Part shown: one piece after another, positions 36,042-46,323 of the stretch | Position numbering within the stretch: position 1 is the first letter of the stretch | Layout: the number at the start of each line of letters is the position of its first letter | Assembly: GCF_020379485.1 (NCBI RefSeq) | Contig: NC_063452.1 | Span: forward strand, 12,379,065 to 12,443,064 | DNA: 64,000 nt | From: Brassica napus | Lineage: Eukaryota > Streptophyta > Magnoliopsida > Brassicales > Brassicaceae | Reading direction: 5' to 3' | Made by a program: the position numbers and the translations under genes | Notes under the pieces: model-generated | The model's database searches: none | What the model saw: only the letters and a program-made list of their open reading frames with translations | Told to the model about the DNA's origin: nothing

Positions 36042-36373
36042 ATAATAGGTACCTTACTGAATATCGTGGAAAAAAATAAAAAGGTACCTTACTGATCAAA
36101 GCCAAACGTTTTTTGGAATGATGGATCAACTCTAAGTCTCTAACTGTTATTTTGTTTAATTTATTGTTTAATTTATTTTGTCGTCCCACAGAAAAAATAA
36201 ATGTATCATTACAGCAATTAATGGTTTCTTTTGTGTTAATGATTATATGTTTTGCAGAATATAAAGGTCCCCTTTACGTATGTACATAAACTTACCAAAA
36301 TTAATGTTCACCAAGTCAAAAGTTTTTTTTAGAATATGTTTATAGACGATAAGTTATAGACTTGCATTTTACC

Positions 36374-37152
36374 GGTGTTTTTAAAACCGGATCGGCTAGC
36401 GAACCAAAATTTTTTTGGGTCATGGATCATTGTGGTTCGACCGGGTCTGAACCGGGTTCGATGGGTTTACTTAGATTAAACTGAATTTAATGATATTTTA
36501 TAAATAATATGTATATTTTAAAAATAATAGATCATATCAAATAAAATGTTTAAATAGCCATAATGTGTAGAAAAACTTAAAAATAACAATAAAAATCTAA
36601 AATCAATATGAAAAGCACATTTAAACGTTATTCACAGATTTTATCACTCTAAATTTTCATCACATGTAAGAAAAATTATATACACATTAGGTAAAAGTTA
36701 TATTTTGAAATACAAATTTCAAAAACGAAAATGTTTCAATTATTTAAAGTCTTCAAAAGAAGTGATTATGGAAGATTTTTTTTTAAAAAGTGAGAAGTAG
36801 ACAAAAACAATATCTTGACGTGAATATTAAACTTTGTGATTCTTGTAATTTATGAGTTGTAGAGACGACAAAAGAAAAAGCCGAGAGACAATACTTTATT
36901 AATCTTTGATAAATCTTATTTTTACTTAAAGAGGAAGAAAAATTAATTGTTTCATTAACAAAATTTTGGTTTATATACGAACCGGGGTTTGGCCGGTTCA
37001 TTGGGTCGCCGGTTCCCGGGTTTTCGACGGTTCGATAAGAGTTTTTAACTGGTTCGATTTTAGTTGAGTTTTAGCATTAACCCAACCCGGATTATTTTCA
37101 GTTCATGGTTCAACCCGGTCCGACCGTCGGTTCGGTCCGGGTTTTAAAACAC
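36374..37152. mobile_element. CCGG-rich MITE, copy 2
   Basis: The ends GGTGTTTTTAAAACCGG and, inverted, GTGTTTTAAAACCCGG match copy 1. A perfect 11-bp direct repeat TGCATTTTACC flanks it (36363-36373 and 37153-37163). GGTTCGACCGGGT and CCGGTTCATGG words repeat near both ends. The 779-bp length against 395 bp for copy 1 is due to a longer AT-rich centre. No transposase. Confidence 0.78.
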
Positions 37153-37163
37153 TGCATTTTACC

Positions 37164-37848
37164 AAAAAAAAAAAGTTATAGACTTGCAGTTATATAATTT
37201 ATTTTTGAACCCAAAACAAACAATATGCATGTGTATCATCCAAACGTCTGGGCTTCTAGAAGAAAATTACGTGATGGAGGCCCAATACAATGAGAGAAAA
37301 GGGGCCCACCATATATCTCCAAAGTCAATGACCCAACTACTTATAACTTACAAAAGATAATCTATGCCATCTTATTTGTTTTCATTAAAAATCTCTTAAA
37401 ATTATATTTTTATCGTAGTTGCTTATTTGACATTTACAGTTCTCTTTACCCTCCCAACTTTCACTAACGAGGAAAAATGTATGATTATGCGGATTTAATT
37501 CTAGACGATGACATAAAGCTAGCATTAGTAAAATAATCTCTTAGCACAAACATATAACTTCTTAGATCAAGAAAATTGGCTTGATGCAAAAAGCAAGAAA
37601 ACGATAAAATAACAAATGGAATAAAAGCACGAACAAATTGATTTGTCGCCAAAAAAGAAAGAACAAAATGGTTTCTCATAAATCATTTTCCCGTTTTCCG
37701 CAAACAATTTTGTGTTTATGACTCAAATTTTAAAGCGGTTATACTAGATATCAAGCTTATAAATTAATATTTTCTTTTAAGAAGTTTCAATATGTTAGAT
37801 TTGATTGAATCAATATTTCAGTTGGGAATTTTTTTGAGTATTTGCACT
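37164..37848. other. Spacer left of the minus-strand Copia element
   Basis: Nothing is recognised in this AT-rich stretch. Small ORFs such as 37485-37679 show no features. The word AAGTTATAGACTTGCA near 37173 also occurs left of the MITE at about 36350. Confidence 0.5.
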
Positions 37849-37853
37849 GGATA

Positions 37854-37983
37854 TAAAATAGAATGTAATGTGTTGTCGTTATTGATGTCCAAAGACTCGT
37901 GATATATCCTAATCCTATGTGAATTACATATGTAGATAATGACTAAGTCATATTTATCTCTAATTTACATGTTTACCTCTATA
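37854..37983 (-). repeat. 3' LTR of minus-strand Copia (130 bp)
   Basis: It matches the 43279-43420 LTR apart from a 12-bp indel near 37905 and three or four substitutions. It is bounded on the left by GGATA and on the right by the purine-tract complement CCCCCCTC. Confidence 0.9.
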
Positions 37984-37989
37984 CCCCCC

Positions 37990-39630
37990 TCAAGTTGGAG
38001 GTGAAAGATCTTGAATCTCCAACTTGGACAGTAGATAGCGAAATGTAGTAGAAGGCAAGGGTTTGGTAAGTATATCCGCTGGTTGCTCCTTAGTCGAAAT
38101 GTGTTCTGTAGAGATCAGCTTGGCCTGAACCGCATCGCGAACGGCATGACAGTCAAACTCAACATGCTTAGAATGCTCGTGAAAGACAAGGTTCGCCGCT
38201 ATGTATATCGCGGCCTTGCTATCACAAAACAATCGCATTGGTGTGTCGTGCTTGATATCAAATGCGAGAAGCAACTTTTTAAGCCACTTAAGTTCTTTTA
38301 AAGCATAAGACATGGACCGGTACTCGGCTTCAGCCGAAGACATGGAGACTGTGTCCTGTTTCTTTGTCTTCCATGATATCGGAGATGAGCCAAGGAGAAC
38401 AATGTATGCATTCAAAGAGCAACGAGTAAGAGGACAAGTGTTCCAGTCAGAGTCACAGTAAGCAGTGACGTGTAGATCAGAATCTGAGCAAAGAAGAATG
38501 CCCTGAGACGGAGAACCTTTAAGATAATGAACCGTTTGAAGTGCGGCTTCCCAATGAATTTGAAGAGGATGTTGCATGAACTGTGAAAGGATGTGCACTG
38601 CATAGCTGAGGCCAGGCCGGGTAAATGATAGGTATATGAGCCGACCTACCAAACGTCTATAGGTCTCAGGTTTAGCGAAGTTAGGGCAGACTTGTACAGC
38701 AAGTTTATGATTGAGGACAATGGGAACATAGGCCGGCTTAGCGCCCATAAAACCAGCTTCAATAATGATATCTAAGGCGTACTTGCACTGAGAAAGGAAT
38801 ATTCCTTCGTTGTTGCGAGCAACCTCGATACCTAGAAAGTATTTAAGCTTGCCCATGTCTTTCATGTGAAAGCATTTACTTAGATAGTTCTTGAAACGCT
38901 GCATAACAGAGAGATCATTACCGGCGATGATGAAATCATCCACATATACCAAGATGTGTAGACTCGTAACGCCTTTGATAAAAGAAAAATGAGTATAGTC
39001 GGCCTTGCTTTGCTTGAAACCATATTGTAGTAAGGCCGTGCGTAGCTTAGCAAACCAGCAGCGAGGTGATTGTTTGAGCCCATAAATCGATTTACGAAGC
39101 TTACAAACTTTAGTAAGATCAAGATGTTCGAACCCTGGAGGAAATTTCATATAAACTTCTTCCTTTAAGTCGCCGTGTAAGAAAGCATCGTGAACATCCA
39201 TTTGATGGACCTCCCACTTCTTTGCAGCAGCAATTTGAAGAAGCATGCGGATAGTAGTTGGTTTAGCAACGGGAGCAAACATATCTTTGTAATCAAGTCC
39301 CTCTCTTTGTCTATTGCCACACACAACAACCCGAGACTTGCGTCGAAAGATTCTGCCATTGGAGTCATACTTGTTCTTATAAATCCATTGACAGGCTATT
39401 ACCTTTTTTCCTGGTGGTAACGACACGACATCCCAAGTGTGTTGATCCTCAAGCACAGTGTATTCATCGGACATGGAATCATTCCAGACATCATCGAGAG
39501 AAGCCTCTTTGTAATTGCGAGGTTCATCATTGGTCGTAATAGCCGCAAGAAAAGCCGTATGGCCTGCGGAAAAGTTAGCTCGAGAGAGATAAGCAGAGAT
39601 GGGATAAGGTGTAGTACCTGAGACCGTAAT
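37990..39630 (-). pseudogene. Copia reverse transcriptase and RNase H
   Basis: One frame (37990-39474, extended upstream in frame to about 39630 through NDEPRNYKEASLDDVW) holds a complete Copia RT-RNase H. Visible are TWDVVSLPPGKK, the QMDVHDAFLHGDL motif, the YGLKQSP block, the catalytic LVYVDDFI box, the RPGLSYAVHILSQFM block and RNase H residues YCDSDW, SSAEAEYRS and LFCDSKAAI. This segment is uninterrupted to its stop next to the LTR. The frame shifts relative to the upstream linker near 39630-39690, so the polyprotein as a whole is broken. Confidence 0.9.
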
Positions 39631-40251
39631 CGTGAGACCAGGAGAAGGAGTCGATGAGTCGAGAGAGGGGGTAGAGTAGAGTGCATAGCGTTGACGACGT
39701 AGTCTTTGAGTAGGACAGAAGGTTTGGAGACGCGTTTACCGCGCCCAAGTAGTTCTGGGAGACCAGGAGATGATGTATCAGCAGGTGAAATAATGGGTAT
39801 TTGCGGAGAAGGTGATGGAAGTGAAGGTGATGATGTAGGTGATGATGATGATGTAGGTGATGATGGGGATGGTGTAGTGGTAGTATCGGGAGTTTGTGTA
39901 GGTGAAGGCTGTGTGATCGCTGCAGGAGGTAGTGATGGCGTAGTTATAGGTATTGGAAGTGAGGAAACAGGAGGTATGGGTATAGGAGGTGGAGATGGTG
40001 TGGTTAAAGGGAGTAGAGGTATGGTAGAAGTAGGTGGAACCACTGTAGGTCGTGGCTCTGGTGAAGTAGTTGGGCTTGACGATAAGTCCCAATCATCAAT
40101 GATTGGAGATGGTATAGTTACCGTTGGTGAGACATCAACATCGCCAGTATAACCTGTAAACTGATCCTCGACAAAGACAAAATCACGAATCGAAAAGAAT
40201 TCGTTATCATCAATATCATATAGGCACCATGTCTTTTTCCCATAAGGATAC
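39631..40251 (-). pseudogene. Copia integrase-RT linker, proline/threonine/serine-rich
   Basis: Starting at the left border of the nested LTR, the frame reads PYGKKTWCLYDIDDNEFF and DFVFVEDQFTG, then about 90 residues rich in P, T and S (TTTPSPSSPTSSSSPTSSPS), then GRGKRVSKPSVLLKDYVVNA. This is the usual variable linker of Copia polyproteins. A frameshift follows. Confidence 0.8.
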
Positions 40252-40947
40252 TGATATCTTGCATATTTCCATTATCTTATCCATTCACCCATGTGCATTT
40301 TGATCATATAGACTAGAATTTAGCCACGTTTAGGTTGCATTTTGCATACATGAGTCTTTATCAGGTGTTGGAGTACCACATGGAGTTCTTGGAGGCATTT
40401 GGGTGCATTTGGAGCTCAAAAGAAGTGTGTAAAGCGATCAACGAACGAACAGCGCACTAGAGCGACCTCATCGGAGTGACGCCGTGAAGTCGCTGTGACA
40501 CACATCCCGGAGCGACCTGCTAAGATAGCCATTAGACTTGTTAGTAATGATTACTTGCATGTTATTCAACCAAAGACATCTGATGTTTGAAATGTGTTAG
40601 CAAATGACCATTCATCCAGACATAGAGTTTGTTTAGAATTGTGTCTAAGCTTAAGGTTGATAGTTTGATTGATCATTTGTCATCCTTAGTTCGAAACTTG
40701 ATCACCCAAGGTGTAATTCCTATACCCATGAGTTCCCTTTTATCATAATCAAAGAAAGTCACTTCTTTTATTGTCTTATTGTTCTGTTATTGCATTCTCC
40801 CATTAGTAGTAGTTTAAAACAATCAAATTATGGGTTCACTTAGATTAAGTAGGTACTTGCATTCTCGGTGCTTTGAATCCCTTAGAATTGGTTCGACAAT
40901 CTTTTATACTACAACATTTGTTTTAGGAGCCTTGAAAACTCCTAACA
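40252..40947. mobile_element. Solo LTR of a Ty3/Gypsy (Athila-like) element, nested in Copia
   Basis: The Copia frame stops at CLFLQFD (about 40950) and resumes at PYGKK (about 40240), so about 700 bp was inserted between them. The insert starts TGATATCTTGCATATTT and ends CTCCTAACA (TG...CA). It carries phrases I associate with Brassicaceae Athila-type LTRs, such as GCATTTTGCATACATGAGTC and GGAGCGACCTGCTAAGATAG, and ends with a CTTTTATACT-ACAACATT motif. No internal domain is present. No clean 5-bp duplication is visible (GATAC on the left, TCAAA on the right), so boundaries may be off by a few bases. Confidence 0.65.
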
Positions 40948-41620
40948 TCAAATTGGAGAAAGAGACACTTGCGGCTCCGGTATCCAAATTTATCCTTGGT
41001 TCGATCCCTCCGGTGAGCATACGCCAAACACCCAAATGTACGTAAGTATTCATATGAGGGAGCTGTCCCGTAGAGTAAACTGTATGGTGTTTGACCTTGA
41101 AGTAGGGGCGTTGGGGTGCGATTGATCAAATATGCGGCCGTGAGTATACTTTCTCCCCAAAATGTAACCGGAAGATTGGCTTGGAACAGAAGGGCGCGTG
41201 CAACATTAAGGATGTGGCGATGCTTACGTTCTACACGACCGTTTTGTTGGGGTGTGTCAACACAAGACGTTTGATGCTTAATTCCTTGTTGACGGAAGAA
41301 CGATGTGAGTACCATGAACTCGGATCCATTGTCTGAAGGGATAGTCTTGACCATCTTTCCAAACTGTTTCTCCGACATAGCACAAAATTTTTTAATTAAA
41401 CCTTGAACCTCAGATTTCTCTAACATCAGAAAGGTCCAGACGGCGCGAGAGTAGTCATCCACAATAGTTAAGAAATAAGCTGCTCCACAAGACGCATGAG
41501 TTCGATAAGGACCCCAGACATCAACATGAATTAAAGCAAACGATTCCAAAGCTTTATTACTACTCTCATAAAAGACATATCGAGTTTGTTTGGAACGAAT
41601 GTGTGTCATCGAAAACAACT
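40948..41620 (-). pseudogene. Copia integrase core
   Basis: This is a 220-residue open stretch with the DDE integrase motifs: HVDVWGPYRTH (first Asp), IPSDNGSEFM (second Asp) and PQQNGRVERKHRHILNVARA (Glu). It is followed by FWGESILTAAYLINR and the RTFGCLAYAH block. It inserts cDNA in intact elements. The frame changes upstream near 41600 and is cut by the nested LTR downstream. Confidence 0.9.
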
Positions 41621-42030
41621 TTAGTATCAGAAGAAACTGGTAATGTAGAAATCACTTTAGTAGAAGGATGCCCAAGTCTACGATGCCATAAAACAGTAGG
41701 TGATAAACTATTCCTGCGAGTTTGATTTGATCGTGCAACTGTGACTCCTTTGTAGTAGTAAACCCCCTCTCTCTCTTCACCGGCTCCAATCAGGATCCTC
41801 GTAAAACAGTCTTGCAATAAACACAAAGTGTTAGTAGATATTGCAATGCACCCAGTTTGTTTAAGGAGACGAGAAACCGAGATCAGTGTGCAATTAAAAT
41901 TCGGAACAAACAACACGTTGCTAAGAAAATAATCCTTGCTCAACGATAGAGTGCCGATCATTGTAGCTCGAGAGGCTGTTCCATTCTTGGAACGTAACCG
42001 GAGAGGGAGTGATAGGAATAACATCACGTA
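41600..42030 (-). pseudogene. Copia GAG-pre-integrase region
   Basis: The reading includes LSNVLFVPNFNCTLISVSRL and the pre-integrase zinc-binding start LWHRRLGHPSTKVISTLP. The HHCC motif is cut by the frameshift near 41600, since the expected CxxC follows in the other frame. A further frame change near 42000 separates it from the protease. Confidence 0.85.
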
Positions 42031-43219
42031 GTAGTGAGAGGTCTCCTGTCATATGATGAGAGGCACATGTATCCAAAATAACATCAGAGGTGTTTGTTAT
42101 ACCGGAAAGACGATCGACAGAGAGCTGATTCTGTTGGCTTTGGAGAAGATTGATCAGTGCCGTTATCTGATCTGAGGAACCCATAGTAGTAGTATTAGCA
42201 GCAGAGGCAGAGATAGTACGGCCACGTCCTCGTCCACCAGAGTTGGAGACATGACCGCCACGACCTCTGTTGGTTGAGCCCGATGATCCCCGTGAAGTTG
42301 AACGTTGTTGTTGTTGTTCAAGAAACCAGTCGGGATATCCGTGTAGAAGAAAGCATTCATATGCTTCATGACCAGTACGCTTGCAGTGTGTACATGATCG
42401 GTTGACATCTCGATTGCGGTATGTAGTTGATGGAGTAGCGAGAGACACATCAGATGTAGTTGATTCTGTTTTGACTGAGAAGCCAACTGCATCTTGTTTG
42501 GTTTCGACTGATCGCATATTGTTGAGATGTTGTTCCGCTCGTATAACACGTGAGTAAACAATGTTAAGATCTGGCAAAGGATCTTCGTCTATTATTTGGG
42601 ACCGAATAGAACTAAAACGATCCCCGTTTAGGCCGAAGAGGTTTTTGTGAACCTTAGCTACTTCTCGCTCCTTGTCGAGCTCGGCAGACGCATCACACGT
42701 ACATGAAGTAATAGTTTTGAAAGTAAGTTGCTCTTCCCAAAGTTTAGAGAGTCGTCCATAATAGTCAAGAACCGACTGTCCATTTTGCTTACAGTTAGTA
42801 ACCTAATCTTCCAAAAGATGTTTACGGACACTGTTCTTTACAGAGAAACGTTCTTTAAGTGATTCCCACAACTTATAGGCATCAACAACATGAGAGACAG
42901 TAAAGCAAAATTTAGGATCGATCAAAGTATGTATCCATCCAACGATCATAGAATTAGTAGAGACCCAACGAGCAAGATCAGGATTTGACGTCGGTTTCTG
43001 AATTGTACCGTCGATAAACCCTATCTTTTGTTTAGCTTGGAGAGAATTCCAAAACTCAACTGCCCATTCGGAATAGTTATCCCCTCGAAGCAAAACAGGC
43101 GTAATTAGTGAACCTGGATTGTCCGAGTGATGTAGAGTATAAGAAGGCTCAGTAGAAGAGCTTTCTGTAGTAGTAGTGGTAGGGAGAACAGTAGAGGAAG
43201 TAGTGGACGAAGTCGTCAT
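42000..43219 (-). pseudogene. Copia gag and protease
   Basis: The ATG at 43219 opens MTTSSTTSSTVLPTTTTTES and the capsid (LLRGDNYSEWAVEFWNSLQA). A TAG at 42803-42805 interrupts the frame, which continues in frame to about 42000. It contains a zinc knuckle, CTHCKRTGHEAYEC, then an RG-rich stretch, then the protease site VILDTCASHHMTG. There the catalytic D-T/S-G triplet reads D-T-C. The stop and the missing glycine argue against function. Confidence 0.88.
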
Positions 43220-43278
43220 TGAAAGAGGTAAGAAGAATCAAAAAATTTAGGTCAAAGATTGATTCTGCTCTGATACCA

Positions 43279-43420
43279 TAAAATAGAATATAATGTGTTG
43301 TCGTTATTGATGTCCAAAGACTCGTATATATACAAGAGATAGATCCTGATCCTATGTGAATTACATATGTAGATAATGACTAAGTCATATTTATCTCTAA
43401 TTTACATGTTTATCTCTATA
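43279..43420 (-). repeat. 5' LTR of minus-strand Copia (142 bp)
   Basis: This is the element-strand start of the retrotransposon. The primer binding site TGGTATCAGAGC (minus strand) abuts it at 43267-43278, and GGATA follows it at 43421-43425. Confidence 0.9.
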
Positions 43421-43425
43421 GGATA

Positions 43426-43738
43426 CCTATAACACAAAACTAAATTAGTTATATGGAAAAACACTGTTTGACATTCCGTAACACCCAAAATGTCCCTACT
43501 CCTATTCTATTTCTGATAGAAGATATAACCTACCTTACATACACATTCCTTCGTAATTACAATTTACGTATGAACATACGGTAAAGAACAATAGTTAGAA
43601 TTGCAAGAAACTATACTTTAAAAAACTAATATTGTCTGATTTCATGACTAAACGTTCTCCCCCAGAAGTTGAGATCTCTGTCTTTATCGAGAATAAGGTA
43701 AGAGTTGGGTTTTCATGTTGTGGTTCATTGTGTTTGTT
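43426..43738. other. 313-bp spacer between two Copia elements
   Basis: AT-rich, no ORF of note. The word TAATATTGTCTGAT near 43628 recurs near 48464 on the other side of the next element, so some local duplication may predate the insertion. Nothing else is seen. Confidence 0.45.
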
Positions 43739-43743
43739 GATTT

Positions 43744-43978
43744 TGTTGGAGATAAACTTGAATCTATTTGTGTTAATCCTATTTAATATGTGTTTTAGAT
43801 AAGGATGAATCCTAATGAGATTAGGATAATAAACTCTATATAAGAAGATGGTGAGATGTGCCATGAACTTGTGAGATTTAGAGATTGTTGTGAGAGCTTG
43901 AGTTTTGAGGTATTTTCTTAAGCTAATGAAGGGAGTTTGATAATCTTTGAGTCTCATATTGTGAATGATAAACTGATA
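43744..43978 (+). repeat. 5' LTR (235 bp)
   Basis: It starts TGTTGGAGATAAAC and ends CTGATA. A TATA-like CTCTATATAAG lies near 43835-43845. It matches the 3' LTR except for a few sites, for example near 43846-43853 and 43921-43929. Confidence 0.92.
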
Positions 43979-44011
43979 TTTGGTATCAGAGCTTGAAACA
44001 ACGCGTAAGAG

Positions 44012-44985
44012 ATGGGAGATATTGTTCCTGTGACCGTGAAACCTAAAGTAGGAAACTCTACGATAAGTTGCCCTATGCTAGACTCGGCAAACTACACTGT
44101 GTGGGCAATCCGTATGAAGCTTCTACTAAAGGTTTACAAAGTATGGGAGATCGTGGAAACAGAATCAGTTGAGAGCGACAAGAACGACATGGCTATCGCT
44201 CTTATTTTCCAATCTATTCCTGAATCACTCATCTTACAGGTTGGAGAGTTGACTACGGCGAATAAAGTATGGGTTGCTATCAAATTTCGTCACCTAGGAG
44301 CAGACAGGGTGAGAGAAGCTCGTTTGCAAACCCTAACAGCAGAGTTTGATCGCTTAAAGATGAAGGAAACAAAAACCATCGATGACTTCGTCGGCAAGCT
44401 ATCAGAAATAAGTTCCAAATCTGCATCGCTGGGTGAAAACATAGATCAAACAAAGATGGTGAAGAAATTTCTTTCAAGCCTGCCAAGGAAGAAATTCATA
44501 CATATGGTGGCGTAGTTAGAACAAGTTCTTAATCTCAATGACACCACGTTTGAGGATATAGTGGGACGACTAAAGGCTTATGAAGAAAGGATAAGTGAAG
44601 ATGATGGAAGTGGTCAAGAAGAACAGAGCAAGTTGATGTACGCAAGCTCCGAAAACCAGAGCTACTAGTCGAACCGAGAGTATAATGGACGAGGTCGTGG
44701 AGGAAGATACTATAGTAGAGGCCGTGGAAGAGGAAGACAGTATCGCGAAACAGATCTGTCTAAAATTACCTGTTTCAGGTGTGATAAAACCGGACACTTT
44801 GCATCGGGATGTCCAGATAGATTGCTGAAGCTTCAGGAGGCTTACGAAGTCAAGTCTGAGAAAGGTGATGATACTCAAGAGGCAGATAGATTACTAGTTC
44901 ATGAGGTTGTGTTCTTAAATGAAAGGAATGTGAAACCAAAGGAACTTGAAGTGAGCTCAGAGAATGAAGAGTGTGGTATTTGGAT
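44012..44985 (+). pseudogene. Copia gag
   Basis: The ATG 22 bases after the primer binding site opens MGDIVPVTVKPKVGNSTISC, then the UBN2-type capsid with NYTVWAIRMKLLLK and the LKMKETKTIDDFVGKL block. A CCHC zinc knuckle, CFRCDKTGHFASGC, is at about 44771-44812 after an RGR-rich patch. In-frame TAG codons at 44513-44515 and 44666-44668 interrupt it, both where related Gags have glutamine (CAG). It packages element RNA in working relatives. Confidence 0.9.
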
Positions 44986-46323
44986 AATGGGGCAAGCAAC
45001 CACATGACAGGAAGAAAGAAGTATTTTAAAGCCATTGATGAGTCGATAACAGGGAAGGTGCGCTTCGGGGATGACTCGAGGATTGACATCAAAGGCAAAG
45101 GCTCTGTACTCTTCATCACTCAGGACGGGTCAAAGAATTTACTAGCTAACGTCTACTACATTCCTGATCTCAAGAGCAACATTTTGAGTCTTGACCAAGC
45201 AACAGAGGCTGGATGTGAAGTCAAAATGAAAGAGGGAGATCTTACCTTAGTTGATAAAGAAGGAAATCTTGTAGTAAAAGCCAAAAGATCTGCTAATCGC
45301 CTCTACAAAGTACTCATGGATGTAGTGGATGATAAGTGTTTGCAAGCTACAACAGTGTCTGATTCAGCTATGTGGCATGCGCGTCTGGGGCACATAGGAG
45401 CAAGTTCGTTGAAGATAATGATACGAGATCAACTGGTGCTAGGCTTACCAAAACTGAACGTTGAGACAGACCCATGTTCGTCGTGCTTACTTGGCAAGCA
45501 AGCCAGACGTCCGTTCCCATCTTTCTCGAGTTACCGTGCTGAGACTGTACTGGAGTTGATACATGGGGATCTCTGCGGTCCCATCAACCCGCCCACAGCA
45601 GGAAACAACAGATACATTTTTGTTCTCATTGACGACTGCTCTAGGTATATGTGGTCGATACTTCTAAAAGAGAAACATGAGGCATTCGAGAAATTCAAGA
45701 TCTTTAAGTTGATGGTAGAAGCTGAGACAAAGGCGAAAATCAAGACTTTGAGAACTGACAGAGGAGGAGAATTTACCTCAAATGAGTTCAAATCCTTTTG
45801 TGAGCTTTCAGGGATCAACAAACAGCTCACGGCGCCGTATTCACCTCAACAGAATGGCATAGTAGAGCGCAGAAACCGAACGTTAATGGAAATGACAAGA
45901 AGCATTCTCAAACACATGCGAGTGCCAAATTTTCTTTGGGGTGAAGGGGTTAGACATTCAACATACCTTATCAATCGTGTTGGAACCAAAGCCTTGGAGT
46001 TATCAACACCGTACGAAGTATTGAAGGGACGGAAGCCAAACATTGAACACCTCAAGGTGTTTGGGTGTGTCGGGTATGCTAAAGTAGATGCACCTCACTT
46101 GAAGAAGTTAGATGACAGAAGCAGAGCACTTGTGCACTTGGGTACCGAACCTGGATCAAAGGCATACCGACTATATGATCCAACAAGCCGAAGAATTGTG
46201 GTGAGCAGAAATGTGATCTTCGAGGAAAAAAGAGCTGGAGCTGGAGTAGTCAACCACGGGAAGTTGCTGATGAATCTAGTAACTTCAAGGTGGTATTTGG
46301 AGAGTATGGGAATCACGGTTTAA
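44971..46323 (+). pseudogene. Copia protease and integrase (450-residue frame)
   Basis: A frameshift near 44970 separates it from gag. It begins with the protease site WYLDNGASNHMTG, in which the usual T or S of D-T/S-G is N. The pre-integrase LWHARLGH-type block (MWHARLGHIGASSLKIM), the CSSCLLGKQARRPF zinc-binding pair and the DDE core follow (IHGDLCGP, LRTDRGGEFTS, NGIVERRNRTLMEM). The frame ends at a frameshift near 46300, where the linker continues in another frame. Confidence 0.92.

Larger units (their letters stand above)
37854..43420 (-). mobile_element. Ty1/Copia LTR retrotransposon with TATA-type ends
   Basis: The LTRs are at 43279-43420 (5', 142 bp) and 37854-37983 (3', 130 bp). 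They differ by one indel and a few substitutions. On the element strand they start TATAGAG and end CTATTTTA, not the usual TG...CA. The target duplication is perfect: GGATA at 37849-37853 and 43421-43425. The primer binding site TGGTATCAGAGC follows the 5' LTR (plus 43267-43278), and the purine tract GAGGGGGG precedes the 3' LTR. Gag, protease, integrase, RT and RNase H occur in Copia order, with a few frame breaks and a nested LTR. The close LTRs imply a fairly recent insertion. Confidence 0.93.

Noticed and set aside
39706..40152. A 148-codon glycine/valine/aspartate-rich + strand ORF.
   Set aside because: It is the antisense shadow of the P/T/S-rich Copia linker on the minus strand.
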